From contig JAFSBV010000024.1 of NCBI GenBank assembly GCA_017437125.1, forward strand, positions 1-32,262: a DNA stretch of 32,262 nucleotides. The letters are read 5' to 3'. The translations under genes and the position numbers were made by a program. Below the pieces are notes generated by a model. It did no database searches, had not been told where the DNA came from, and was given only the letters and a program-made list of their open reading frames with translations. Shown in pieces: positions 1 to 8,412 of the stretch. This stretch comes from Bacteroidales bacterium. GTDB taxonomy: Bacteria > Bacteroidota > Bacteroidia > Bacteroidales > UBA932. Position 1 is the stretch's first letter; every line of letters begins with the position of its first letter.

Positions 1-44
1 CAAGGTAGCCGTACCGGAAGGTGTGGCTGGAACACCTCCTTTTT
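1..44 (+). rRNA. rrs: 16S ribosomal RNA, 3' end (partial)
   Basis: The first bases are the universally conserved 3' terminus of bacterial 16S rRNA: the helix 44/45 region followed by the anti-Shine-Dalgarno core CCTCC at 35-39. Everything upstream lies outside the window. The exact mature 3' end, around 42-44, cannot be fixed by eye. The flanking form (GGCTGGAACACCTCC) is the one usual in Bacteroidota. Confidence 0.95.
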
Positions 45-124
45 GGAGCAAGTCATGACACGAGCTTTTCGGTGAATGTGCAAGGTCAGTAAGTCTTGCT
101 TTTCTTCAATCTTTTTAATTATAC

Positions 125-201
125 AGTCCCGTAGCTCAGTTGGTTAGAGCACTACACTGATAATGTAGGGGTCAGCAGTTCAAGTCTGCTCGGGACTACC
201 A
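125..201 (+). tRNA. ileT: tRNA-Ile (anticodon GAT)
   Basis: A complete cloverleaf is readable. The acceptor AGTCCCG (125-131) pairs with CGGGACT (191-197), the D-arm is GCTCAGTTGGTTAGAGC, and the anticodon arm CTACA/TGTAG encloses GAT. Discriminator A198 is followed by an encoded CCA (199-201). This is the standard first spacer tRNA of bacterial 16S-23S operons, co-transcribed with the 16S gene. The spacer from about 45 to 124 before it holds no gene that I recognise. Confidence 0.97.
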
Positions 202-206
202 AGCAT

Positions 207-283
207 GGGGGTATAGCTCAGTTGGCTAGAGCACCTGCTTTGCAAGCAGGGGGTCGTCGGTTCGACTCCGACTATCTCCACCA
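207..283 (+). tRNA. alaT: tRNA-Ala (anticodon TGC)
   Basis: The cloverleaf has acceptor GGGGGTA (207-213) paired with TATCTCC (273-279) using two G-T wobbles. The anticodon stem CCTGC/GCAGG carries TGC, the T-stem is GTCGG/CCGAC, and CCA is encoded at 281-283. It lies only 5 bp after tRNA-Ile, the usual Ile-Ala spacer pair. The last A of CCA is also the first base of the terminator stem, so the transcript appears to end right here and does not continue into a 23S gene. Confidence 0.97.
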
Positions 284-317
284 AAAAGAGGATGACTAAG
301 TCAGTCATCCTCTTTTT
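283..317. terminator. Bidirectional intrinsic terminator after tRNA-Ala
   Basis: A perfect 15-bp inverted repeat (283-297 with 303-317) has a 5-nt loop, AAGTC. It is A-rich at one foot and T-rich at the other, so it gives a terminator with a U-tract on either strand. It sits between the end of the 16S-tRNA unit (plus) and the stop of the GH97 gene (minus), and would end both transcripts. Confidence 0.9.
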
Positions 318-334
318 CTTTGTCATATATTATC

Positions 335-2251
335 TTATTCCGGTTGTATTACGGCAACATATCCTCCGGCAGAATTCATGTTGACTGTAATCGGTTTTCC
401 GGATTTGATTTTAACTGTCTTTTTCACTACGTCTGTCGGTTTCTTTCCGTCCGACCAATATGTCATTACATAACATCCGTCTCCCAAGAAAGAAGTGTCA
501 ATAGTCACGCTTCGCTTTGTGCTGTTGTTCATTACTCCTATGAACCATTCCTCTCCGCTTCGCTTTGCCATTGCAATGTACTCTTCTGGTCCTCCACCGA
601 TGAACTTTATTTCGTCCCATTGAGTGTGCACAAGCTTAAGGAAGTCAGAGCCAGCCTGGCCGTCAATATGATCCGGATGGTCACAGACTACTGTAAGCGG
701 ACTCTCATATATGACGAACTTAGACAGTTCAGCGCATCGTGTATTTGGAACAAGTGCAGGCTGCTGCGCCTTATGCTCCTCAGCTTTTACATTAAGAAAT
801 CCTCCCGGGGTGTAATCCATAGGGCCGGCAAGCATACGTGTGAAAGCCAGTTTGACATTGTGGTCTGCTGTTATTCCAGTACCCCATTTGTTGTATTCGT
901 TACCCATTACACCCTCTCGGGTCACCATATTAGGCCAAGTTCTTTCTATACCATCAGGCTTGTATGCTCCATGAAAGTTCACCATGAGCTGACATTTCGC
1001 TGCTTCTTCGATAATACGGCGGTACCAGTTGACCATATACTGGTCCTGACGATCCATGAAATCGATCTTTATACCTGCTACACCCCATTTCTGATAAAGT
1101 CTGAATGCTTCCTTGTAAGCATCATTCCTGTTTACATCGCTGCTGTATAGCCAAAGCCATATCTTGACCCCTTTTTCTTTTGCATATCTCAATATCTCAG
1201 GCATGTCAAGCTGAGGGGCCGGCTTGGTGATGTCTGCCTTGGCTTCGTTATATGGTCCGTACCACTGCCAGTCTATGAGCATATAAGGCCAGCCTTGTGC
1301 AGAAGCCAGGTCTATATACTCCTTTATCACATCCATCTCCATCTTGACTTCTCCGCTCCACCAGTGATCCCATGCGCAGAGGCCTGGCTTTATCCATTCT
1401 GTGTCTTCTATGGCACATGGAGGATTGAGTGTCCGAATGATCTCACTTTCGATGAACTGGCCTGGATTATCGCCGATCAGTACCACTCTCCAAGGGGTAG
1501 TGATCTCGTCATCAAAGCGTGCCTTTACATTTTCATATCCCGGAACAGGAGACAGCATGGCCTGCAGACAGCCGTCTTTTGCCCCTATGAAGAAGCCTGG
1601 GTAGTTGTCGATATGGGCTTCTGTGATCGCAAGCCATTTCTGTGGACCAGCCTCGACAAGAAGCGGAAGTCCGACCACAGTCTCCGGCTTTATGCTGCTG
1701 ACAGCTGTCTTGAAGAATTCCTTTTCCTGAGAGGTCACGTGACCTTCATAATCCGCTACCCATGCGTGGGCTCCGTCAGGAAGACAGAAGCCAGTCATCT
1801 CCTGAGAAATCTCGCGTGTTACAAGACGATGGTCATCGTAGAGATGGTAGCGAAAGGCTACAGCTTCGTCGAACACCTTTACTTCTATATCCATCTTTCT
1901 GCGGAGATCTCCTGTTTCCTGCAGCTTAAGAGTCGCCCCGTTCCATACTGAATTAACCTTGGCGTGCTTGTTTTTCACTACAGGAGTCCATTCCTCTTTC
2001 ATGATTCCGGCAGCCGGCTTCTCTGTCAGCACGAAGCCACCTGTCATAGGATCTTCTCCGATGAATTCAAAGCCAAGTGGCGATCTGCCTACAATGGTTT
2101 CGCCGTTGAAGGAGATCCGGTAGTTGAGATCGGAACTGTTGTCTATCGTCAATACGATCTTTCCGTCTGGTGATGAAATCTGTGTTTCCTGTGCATTTGC
2201 GGAAAAACAAAGAAGCAATGCAGCAAGTGCGCATAAAATTTCGGTCTTCAT
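335..2251 (-). CDS. Secreted glycoside hydrolase family 97 (alpha-galactosidase/alpha-glucosidase)
   Basis: This 638-residue protein has an N-terminal signal peptide (hydrophobic 5-17, likely cleavage after the Ala before Gln21). It has the GH97 layout: an N-terminal beta-sandwich (about 22-280), a TIM-barrel core (about 290-560) and a C-terminal beta domain. Family signatures are the DWQWYG segment near 327-332, IKIDFMDR at 394-401, and NFHG followed by TREGVMGNE near 444-452. Asp397 in IKIDF aligns with the nucleophile region of retaining GH97 alpha-galactosidases such as BtGH97b, and Glu446 or Glu452 could be the acid/base. This favours the retaining branch over SusB-like inverting alpha-glucosidases, though the substrate is not proven. 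It is the second gene of a minus-strand pair, 33 bp after the zinc peptidase, and probably lies in the periplasm. Confidence 0.92.
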   Translation of the reverse strand: MKTEILCALAALLLCFSANAQETQISSPDGKIVLTIDNSSDLNYRISFNGETIVGRSPLGFEFIGEDPMTGGFVLTEKPAAGIMKEEWTPVVKNKHAKVNSVWNGATLKLQETGDLRRKMDIEVKVFDEAVAFRYHLYDDHRLVTREISQEMTGFCLPDGAHAWVADYEGHVTSQEKEFFKTAVSSIKPETVVGLPLLVEAGPQKWLAITEAHIDNYPGFFIGAKDGCLQAMLSPVPGYENVKARFDDEITTPWRVVLIGDNPGQFIESEIIRTLNPPCAIEDTEWIKPGLCAWDHWWSGEVKMEMDVIKEYIDLASAQGWPYMLIDWQWYGPYNEAKADITKPAPQLDMPEILRYAKEKGVKIWLWLYSSDVNRNDAYKEAFRLYQKWGVAGIKIDFMDRQDQYMVNWYRRIIEEAAKCQLMVNFHGAYKPDGIERTWPNMVTREGVMGNEYNKWGTGITADHNVKLAFTRMLAGPMDYTPGGFLNVKAEEHKAQQPALVPNTRCAELSKFVIYESPLTVVCDHPDHIDGQAGSDFLKLVHTQWDEIKFIGGGPEEYIAMAKRSGEEWFIGVMNNSTKRSVTIDTSFLGDGCYVMTYWSDGKKPTDVVKKTVKIKSGKPITVNMNSAGGYVAVIQPE

Positions 2252-2284
2252 GTTATAAGTGCTTTATAGGTTACTTCTGCCAGG

Positions 2285-3145
2285 TTAGAGACTCGTATAT
2301 CGTGGTGAGAATGTATCGCCCTTTTCGATATCCCCGGTCGTGAAACCTTTCTTGAGCCAGCGTGAGCGCTGAGCGGATGTTCCGTGGTTGAATGTTTCCG
2401 GAACGGCATATCCGCGGGCCTGCTTCTGCAGGTAGTCGTCACCTATTCTCGAAGCTATTTCAAGACCTTCTTCGAGGTCTCCCTCCTCAAGTGAGTTGAA
2501 CATCTCGTTATCGTGGTGCGCCCACAATCCTGCATAGAAATCAGCCTGAAGCTCAAGTCGCACGCTTATCTTGTTTGCCTCAGTTTCAGATACCTGATTC
2601 ATTGCGTTATGAGCTTCGCGAAGCGTTCCCAGAAGGTTCTGCACATGATGTCCTACCTCATGTGCAATGACATATGCATATGCAAAATCTCCCGCCGAAC
2701 CGAACTGCTGCTTCATTGTCGAGAAGAATGAAAGGTCGATATAGACAGATCTGTCACCGGAACAGTAGAATGGACCAGTTGACGACGTCGCGCCTCCGCA
2801 TGCCGACTGAACGCTTCCTGAAAAGAGTACCAATGTAGGCGGCTCGTATGTAAGTCCCATCCTTCTGAACTCCGCAGTCCAAACATCTTCGGTTCCTGCA
2901 AGAATCTGCTTCGAGAACTTGGCCAACGCCTCTTCCTCTGCAGTTGGTACATATTCGCTTCCGGCTCCTCCGGTGATCGCTTCCAGTCCGCCGGCCTGAC
3001 GGACAACATCCAGAGGGTTTCCTCCAAGAAGCCAGGTGATGACACCTATGATTACAAGTCCTCCCAGTCCTATTCCGGCATTTCTGCCGCCTTTGCCGCG
3101 CACGTCCCTGACATTGCGGCTTTCTCTTCTTCCGTCCAGTCTCAT
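2285..3145 (-). CDS. ypfJ: YpfJ-type neutral zinc metallopeptidase
   Basis: The protein is about 286 residues when started at the ATG at 3145. The family normally begins MRxxGRR, and an upstream TTG at 3151 is a less likely start. It has a basic cytoplasmic N-terminus, one transmembrane helix (about 26-42) and a large extracytoplasmic domain. That domain holds the zinc motif HEVGHH (about 162-167 from this start) and, after it, ELQADFYAG with the third-ligand glutamate. Two cysteines (CGG and FYCSGD) flank the start of the catalytic domain, as in the family (Pfam Zn_peptidase). The physiological substrate of this family is unknown. It is the first gene of a pair with the GH97 gene, and a near-consensus -7 box on the minus strand (TATATTTA at 3167-3174) lies just upstream. 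Confidence 0.9.
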   Translation of the reverse strand: MRLDGRRESRNVRDVRGKGGRNAGIGLGGLVIIGVITWLLGGNPLDVVRQAGGLEAITGGAGSEYVPTAEEEALAKFSKQILAGTEDVWTAEFRRMGLTYEPPTLVLFSGSVQSACGGATSSTGPFYCSGDRSVYIDLSFFSTMKQQFGSAGDFAYAYVIAHEVGHHVQNLLGTLREAHNAMNQVSETEANKISVRLELQADFYAGLWAHHDNEMFNSLEEGDLEEGLEIASRIGDDYLQKQARGYAVPETFNHGTSAQRSRWLKKGFTTGDIEKGDTFSPRYTSL

Positions 3146-3194
3146 TGTCAATATGGTTTGATTCCGTAAATATAATGAATCATTTGAATATTGT

Positions 3195-3202
3195 TATATT
3201 TG
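3195..3202 (+). promoter_or_regulatory. Promoter -7 box (TATATTTG) for the GH20 gene
   Basis: The box matches the Bacteroidota housekeeping -7 consensus TAnnTTTG exactly. No good TTTG box is found 19-21 bp upstream. Initiation about 7 bp downstream would give a leader of roughly 18 nt and rules out the upstream in-frame ATG at 3191 as a start, supporting the ATG at 3227. Confidence 0.65.
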
Positions 3203-3226
3203 CAAAACGACAAAAATGCATATACT

Positions 3227-5164
3227 ATGAAATCAACACGCACCTTCCTTATATTCCCGATCTTGCTTCTGTCCTGCTTCGTATGCCTTGCGCAGGGCCC
3301 TGAAGTCATAATTCCGGTTCCTTCGGAAGTCATTTGTCACGATGGCACATATGAATTTACCGGACAGCCAGATGTCAAGGTCAGGCGTGTGAAAGGCATG
3401 GCTCCGGAGAGTTATGAGATGAAAGTGAGTGAGAAGGGAGTGACGATAAAGGCTTCCGATGATGCCGGTGAGTTCTATGCCTTCCAGACCCTGAAGCAGA
3501 TGACCGGGGACGGAAAGGTGGAGTCCATCCGATGCTGTGAGATCACCGACAGTCCGAGATTCCCGTACAGAGGACTTCATTTCGATGTTTCCAGACATTT
3601 CCGCAGCATAGGTTTCCTGAAGAAACAGATCGATGCCATGGCCGGCTTCAAGATGAACCGTATGCATATCCATCTTACCGATGCGGCGGGATGGCGTATG
3701 CAGATCGACGCCTATCCTCGTCTGACGGAGTTCGGAGCCTGGCGTCCTCAGCGTACATGGAAGGAGTGGTGGAACGGTGACAGACTGTATGCGGAAGAAG
3801 GGACTCCTGGGGCATACGGGGGATATTATACGAAAGAAGAACTCCGCGATCTTGTGGAATATGCACGAGAGAGGCATATAGAGGTAATTCCTGAAATAGA
3901 GATGCCGGGCCACAGCGAGGAGGTTCTGGCTGCATATCCGGAACTTTCATGCGCCGGCGAACCATACAGACAAGGCGAGATGTGCATAGGAAAAGAAGCT
4001 ACATTCCGCTTCATCGAGGATGTACTCACGGAAGTCATGGAGGTCTTTCCTTCCGAATTCATACATATAGGCGGAGATGAGGCGAACAAGGAACATTGGA
4101 AATCATGCCCTGAGTGCCAGCAGAGAATGAAAGACGAGGGACTGAAGGATGTCGATGAGCTGCAGAGCTATATGATCTGCCGCGTGAGCCGTTTCGTGGA
4201 GTCGAAGGGAAGGAGGATAATCGGCTGGGATGAGATCCTGGACGGAGGACTTGCCGCCGGAGCTACGGTCATGTCCTGGAGAGGAACGGAAGGCGGCATC
4301 GAGGCTATGAAGATGGGGCATGATGTGATCATGACTCCGGGAAGGTACTGTTATCTCGATCATGCCCAGGATGCTCCTTTCAAGGAGCCGGAGTCGATCG
4401 GCGGCTATCTTCCTCTTGATTCGGTATATGTTTATGAACCGGCGGAGCCGTCTATGCCTTCGGAAAAGCTTCACCATCTTCTCGGTATTCAAGGCAATCT
4501 GTGGGCAGAGTACATAACTGAAGATGCTCATGCCGAATATATGTACTGGCCTCGTGCAATGGCCATAGCCGAGACCGGATGGAGCCTTCCCGAGGACAAG
4601 GATGTCGCCGATTTCAGACGCAGGGTTCTGATTGCCCTTGACCGTCTGGAAGAGGATGGATACAATGTGTTCGACCTTTCTCAGGAATATGGTGAAAGGA
4701 AGCTTGCCCAGACTGGTCTCGGCCATAAGGCAAAAGGGTGCAAGGTGGTCTATGACAAGCCGATACAGGAATGGTATCAGGCTGCGGGTGAAACCACTTT
4801 CACCGACGGAATAATTGGAGGATGGACGTACAGCGACCAGAGGTGGCAGGGTTTCCTGTCTGATATCGACGTAACCATCGATCTGGGGGAGGTTACACCG
4901 GTAAGATATGTCGGAGGAACATTCATGCAGCTGAAGGGCCCGGGAGTATTCATGCCTCAGAAGGTAGATATATATGTTTCCTCAGACGGAGAGTCATTTA
5001 CCCATGTCGCAGAGGTCTGGAATGATGTTTCCGTAAATAACGAAGATCTTCTTTTCAAGAGCTTCGACACTATCTGTAATGTCGAAGCAAGGTATGTCCG
5101 TTATCATGCCAGACGCTCGACAATGAGGGGATTTCTGTTTCTCGATGAGATAATTGTCAATTAA
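3227..5164 (+). CDS. Secreted beta-N-acetylhexosaminidase, GH20, with C-terminal discoidin-like domain
   Basis: The protein has 645 residues and would release terminal beta-linked GlcNAc/GalNAc from glycans. It has a signal peptide (5-23). A lipobox-like LLSC at 14-17 leaves open whether it is SPI or SPII. An N-terminal GH20b domain (about 25-110) is followed by the GH20 barrel starting at FPYRGLHFDVSRHF. The catalytic Asp284-Glu285 pair lies in HIGGDEANK, and DEILDGG and GIQGNLWAEY line the active site. The last ~130 residues resemble an F5/8-type C (CBM32-like) carbohydrate-binding module. The in-frame upstream ATG at 3191 is rejected because it precedes the promoter. The gene stands alone, divergent from ypfJ, and is probably periplasmic or on the outer membrane. 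Confidence 0.95.
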   Translation: MKSTRTFLIFPILLLSCFVCLAQGPEVIIPVPSEVICHDGTYEFTGQPDVKVRRVKGMAPESYEMKVSEKGVTIKASDDAGEFYAFQTLKQMTGDGKVESIRCCEITDSPRFPYRGLHFDVSRHFRSIGFLKKQIDAMAGFKMNRMHIHLTDAAGWRMQIDAYPRLTEFGAWRPQRTWKEWWNGDRLYAEEGTPGAYGGYYTKEELRDLVEYARERHIEVIPEIEMPGHSEEVLAAYPELSCAGEPYRQGEMCIGKEATFRFIEDVLTEVMEVFPSEFIHIGGDEANKEHWKSCPECQQRMKDEGLKDVDELQSYMICRVSRFVESKGRRIIGWDEILDGGLAAGATVMSWRGTEGGIEAMKMGHDVIMTPGRYCYLDHAQDAPFKEPESIGGYLPLDSVYVYEPAEPSMPSEKLHHLLGIQGNLWAEYITEDAHAEYMYWPRAMAIAETGWSLPEDKDVADFRRRVLIALDRLEEDGYNVFDLSQEYGERKLAQTGLGHKAKGCKVVYDKPIQEWYQAAGETTFTDGIIGGWTYSDQRWQGFLSDIDVTIDLGEVTPVRYVGGTFMQLKGPGVFMPQKVDIYVSSDGESFTHVAEVWNDVSVNNEDLLFKSFDTICNVEARYVRYHARRSTMRGFLFLDEIIVN

Positions 5165-5198
5165 TCATATCGTTCGCCATATGTATTGATAAAATGTG

Positions 5199-5206
5199 TA
5201 TATTTG
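5199..5206 (+). promoter_or_regulatory. Promoter -7 box (TATATTTG) for the DAP locus
   Basis: This exact TAnnTTTG match begins 42 bp before the ATG at 5241. The expected start of transcription near 5213 lies downstream of the longer reading-frame start at 5196, so the ATG at 5241 is preferred. No well-placed -33 TTTG is visible. The spacer from 5165 to 5240 is too short to hold a lysine riboswitch. Confidence 0.6.
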
Positions 5207-5240
5207 CATATTATGCGTGTATGTGCGCCAATCGGTATAT

Positions 5241-6323
5241 ATGGATAAGGAACTGTTTCTCGAAATGCTTGATATCGACTCCACTTCCGGTAGGGAAGCG
5301 GGGTTTGCGAACTTTCTTTCAGAGAGGCTGCTGACCTCGGAATGCCGTGTGGAGAAGTTCGATGTGGGCGACGGAACGAAGAACCTTCTTTTCAGCTGGG
5401 GATGTCCGAAAGTGGTCTTCTGTTCTCATCTTGATACCGTGCCCCCGTATATTCCTCCGACATGTGACGGTACTGCGGTTCATGGACGCGGAAGCTGTGA
5501 TGCGAAAGGGCAGATATTTTCGATGTATGAAGCCTGCAGGGTGCTGGAATCGGAAGGGTATGATGGCTTCGGCCTTCTGCTTCTTGCTGGTGAAGAGACA
5601 GGTTCATTCGGTGCAAAGGCCTTCAGGGAGCAGCATCCAGGTGCGGAGTGGGTGATTGTGGGCGAGCCGACTGACAATTGCATGGCCTCTGCAAGCAAGG
5701 GAACAAAGGCGTTTGAGGTTACATTCGAAGGCAAGGCCTTTCATTCTGGATATCCTCAATACGGATTGAGTGCGGTGGAAATGTTCAATGACTTCATGAA
5801 TGCACTCCGCAGCATTGTCTTTCCGAAAGACGATATTCTCGGGGACACGACGTGGAATATAGGAAAGCTTGTAAGCGACAATCCCCAGAACATACTGAGT
5901 GACAGACTTACATGCCGTGTATATTTCAGAACTACTTTCGAGTCGGATGTGATGGTTTCCAATGTGATGAAGAACATCGCCGGACCGGATGCAAAGCTTC
6001 GTTTCGGACGAAGGACGGTTCAGGACGGATCCGATATAGTGGGGAAAGATGTCGCCCAGTGGCAGAAGTCCATGAAGGTCAATGCATTGGGAGGTGATAC
6101 ACCGACAAGGTATGAGACTCTGGAAGGCTTCCCGATAAAGCCTGTGGCTTTCGGAAGCGATGCTCCCCAGCTGACGAACTTCAGGAAGAAGATTCTGTGC
6201 GGCCCGGGATCCATCCTCGTAGCTCACAGACCTGAAGAGCACATTCTCCTCTCCGACCTTGAAAAAGCCACGGAGAATTATGTGCACATATACAGGACAT
6301 TGATGAATAAAGAGAATATATAA
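5241..6323 (+). CDS. dapE: M20-family metallo-deacylase, probable succinyl-DAP desuccinylase
   Basis: The 360-residue protein has the M20/ArgE/DapE fold and a full set of metal-site residues: HLDTVPP (His63, Asp65), GRGSCDAKG (Asp87), GEETGS (Glu118, Glu119), GEPTDN (Glu142) and the C-terminal AHRPEEH (His329). KAFHSGYP near 165-172 marks the lid/dimerisation domain. By sequence alone it could be ArgE-like (acetyl- or succinyl-ornithine deacylase). The DapE call rests on position: it is the first gene of a run containing lysC, dapB, dapA, dapD and dapF, and DapD makes the N-succinyl intermediates that a desuccinylase must open. It would convert N-succinyl-LL-2,6-DAP to LL-2,6-DAP plus succinate in the cytoplasm, with two zinc ions. 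lysC follows after 21 bp. Confidence 0.75.
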   Translation: MDKELFLEMLDIDSTSGREAGFANFLSERLLTSECRVEKFDVGDGTKNLLFSWGCPKVVFCSHLDTVPPYIPPTCDGTAVHGRGSCDAKGQIFSMYEACRVLESEGYDGFGLLLLAGEETGSFGAKAFREQHPGAEWVIVGEPTDNCMASASKGTKAFEVTFEGKAFHSGYPQYGLSAVEMFNDFMNALRSIVFPKDDILGDTTWNIGKLVSDNPQNILSDRLTCRVYFRTTFESDVMVSNVMKNIAGPDAKLRFGRRTVQDGSDIVGKDVAQWQKSMKVNALGGDTPTRYETLEGFPIKPVAFGSDAPQLTNFRKKILCGPGSILVAHRPEEHILLSDLEKATENYVHIYRTLMNKENI

Positions 6324-6344
6324 ATATTAATTGAAGCAGATATT

Positions 6345-7721
6345 ATGATTATAATGAAGTTCGGCGGCACGTCCGTCGCAAATTTCGAGGCAATTACCAG
6401 GGCCATCTTCATCGTGGGAGGCAGACTGGATAAGAAGCCGGTAGTGGTAGTGTCGGCGTTGTCGAAGGTTACCGATCTCCTGTACAGGATATCGGATGCG
6501 GCTGCGTCAAGGAATGTAGCAGAGACAAAGCAGCTTATGGATGAGCTCAGAAGCCGTCATGTGAATCTTGCGTCGGAGCTTCTGGAACAGAGTCCTGCTC
6601 TCAAGGAAAGTGCTGTAACCCGTGTCAATGCCATCTGTGATTCTCTTGAAGAACTCGTGAATGCTGTTTGTGCAGTAGGCGAGCTCTCAGACAGGAACAA
6701 GGCCATAATCATCTCGAACGGAGAACTCCTCTCTTCTACCATCATTTGCTTTACCATGAATGCAAAGGGTATCAGGACCAATTTCATCGATGCCCGCAAG
6801 ATGATGATCACAAGCAATGAATATCTGAAGGGAGAGCCTGTCATAGACGAGATTGTTGCGAGAGTGCCTGGAATCGTTGAAGAAGCATACAAGGGTATGG
6901 ATGCCGTAATCACCCAGGGCTTCATCGGAACAAATCTGGCCGGGAAGCAGACTGTGCTTGGCAGGGGTGGTTCTGACTATTCCGCTTCACTCATAGGAAT
7001 GGCGATAGATGCCGAGCGTATCGAGATATGGACAGATGTTGACGGAGTCCGTTCGGCGGATCCGCGTAAGGTGGAGAACACCAGGTATCTTGAGAAGATA
7101 TCTTTTGAAGAGGCTGCCGAGATGGCACATTTCGGAGCAAAGGTACTTCATCCTCTTACAATCGAACCTGCGGTAAAGAAGAATATTCCGATATATGTCC
7201 TCAATTCGATGAACCCTTCGGGCAAGGGAACTGCAATCCTCCGCAGCGAGCTCATCGAGGACGGTGTGAAGTCTGTGTCGTTCAAGGAGAATATCCGAGT
7301 GATCAACATATTCTCGATGAAGATGATCAATACCTCGGGCTTCCTCCGAAGGGTGTTCGAGATTTTCAGCGAGAGCCGTGTTTCCGTTGACCTCATCAGT
7401 ACATCCGAGGCCAATATTTCGGTGACTGTGGATGCATCGGAAAAGATAGACAAGGTGGTGGAACAGCTTTCCGAGTTTGCTGATGTAATTGTGGATGATG
7501 ACAAGTCACAGGTGTCCGTGATCGGTAAGAATATCGTGCGTCTGAACGGTATGCTCAAAAAGACATTTGCCCCCCTTAAGAGGACGAATGTGTATATGAT
7601 CTCCCAGGGCGCTTCATTCGTGAATATCAGCTTTGTCGTTGATCGTGAGGAACTTATAGAAGTGGTAAAGGATCTTCATTACCATCTCTTTGAAGTCGAG
7701 GAAGAACTTGAACAGTTTTAA
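6345..7721 (+). CDS. lysC: Aspartate kinase (monofunctional)
   Basis: The 458-residue enzyme phosphorylates L-aspartate, the entry step to the lysine, threonine and methionine family and to DAP. The N-terminal kinase domain opens with MKFGGTSV (4-11). It continues with VVVSALSKVTD, the GRGGSDYSASL nucleotide segment and the IWTDVDGVRSADPR substrate segment. From about 305 onward two ACT regulatory domains follow (SMKMINTSGFLRRVFEIF and the last ~70 residues), so feedback control by lysine or threonine is likely. The length fits the E. coli LysC (AK-III) type, with no fused homoserine dehydrogenase. ATGs at 6345 and 6354 are both possible starts. dapB begins 3 bp after the stop, implying tight co-translation. 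Confidence 0.96.
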   Translation: MIIMKFGGTSVANFEAITRAIFIVGGRLDKKPVVVVSALSKVTDLLYRISDAAASRNVAETKQLMDELRSRHVNLASELLEQSPALKESAVTRVNAICDSLEELVNAVCAVGELSDRNKAIIISNGELLSSTIICFTMNAKGIRTNFIDARKMMITSNEYLKGEPVIDEIVARVPGIVEEAYKGMDAVITQGFIGTNLAGKQTVLGRGGSDYSASLIGMAIDAERIEIWTDVDGVRSADPRKVENTRYLEKISFEEAAEMAHFGAKVLHPLTIEPAVKKNIPIYVLNSMNPSGKGTAILRSELIEDGVKSVSFKENIRVINIFSMKMINTSGFLRRVFEIFSESRVSVDLISTSEANISVTVDASEKIDKVVEQLSEFADVIVDDDKSQVSVIGKNIVRLNGMLKKTFAPLKRTNVYMISQGASFVNISFVVDREELIEVVKDLHYHLFEVEEELEQF

Positions 7722-7724
7722 ACC

Positions 7725-8396
7725 ATGAAGTTATTTATAAGCGGATACGGAAAGATGGGCAGGATGATCGAGAAGATCATCTTGGCGAAAGGTGTGGAAT
7801 ATGCCGGCTGGACTGAGGCAGTGACCGAGACTGATCATGCGCTTGCAAAGGAATGCGTCTGCATAGATTTCACCACTCCTGCAGCAATCAGGGAGAACTA
7901 CAGGTTTCTTGCAGAGAATTTCAAGGCTGTGGTCATAGGCACTACCGGATGGGCTGACATCAAGGATGAAGTCATCGCATATTTCGAGAAGTGCAGTACC
8001 CCTATGATATGGGCGACCAATTTCTCCATCGGTGTCAATGTATTCTTTGCTGTGACGGATTATGTTTCCGGAATGCTGGGGGAGACAGGCGGATACAGCC
8101 CGTATATGATTGAAATGCATCATTGCCACAAGCTTGATGCTCCGAGCGGAACCGCAAGGTCTCTTGCCGATATCCTTGACGCGAACATGGGCGTAAATAC
8201 AGACATACAGTCGGTACGCTGCGGAGAGATACCAGGCATACATACTATAGGATTCGAGGGATTGAACGACAGGATCACACTTTCTCATGAGGCTTTCTCG
8301 CGTGAAGGTTTTGCGGCTGGAGCCGTGGAGGCTGCATTGAGGACTGAAGGACTGACAGGTGTGCATGAATTCAGGGATGTCATTCTGAAGAAGTAA
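7725..8396 (+). CDS. dapB: 4-hydroxy-tetrahydrodipicolinate reductase
   Basis: This NAD(P)H-dependent enzyme makes tetrahydrodipicolinate. It has 223 residues, shorter than the E. coli enzyme (273). It shows the Rossmann glycine motif GYGKMGR at 7-13, IGTTGW at 71-76, the ATNFSIGVN segment near 97-105, and the family signature EMHHCHKLDAPSGTA at 130-144 with the catalytic His132/His133 and Lys136. The shortening lies mainly in the N-terminal domain and the loops, which is common in Bacteroidota. It lies in the DAP operon between lysC (3 bp) and dapA (16 bp). Confidence 0.96.
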   Translation: MKLFISGYGKMGRMIEKIILAKGVEYAGWTEAVTETDHALAKECVCIDFTTPAAIRENYRFLAENFKAVVIGTTGWADIKDEVIAYFEKCSTPMIWATNFSIGVNVFFAVTDYVSGMLGETGGYSPYMIEMHHCHKLDAPSGTARSLADILDANMGVNTDIQSVRCGEIPGIHTIGFEGLNDRITLSHEAFSREGFAAGAVEAALRTEGLTGVHEFRDVILKK

Positions 8397-8412
8397 TAAT
8401 ATAAGAAACGAA

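Noticed and set aside
320-1150. A 276-codon open frame on the plus strand
   Set aside because: It is antisense to the GH97 gene, which has a full domain set, and it begins within the terminator's downstream flank.
5165-5240. A lysine riboswitch upstream of the DAP locus
   Set aside because: The intergenic space is only 76 bp and holds a promoter; the known lysine riboswitch needs roughly 170 nt of conserved structure.
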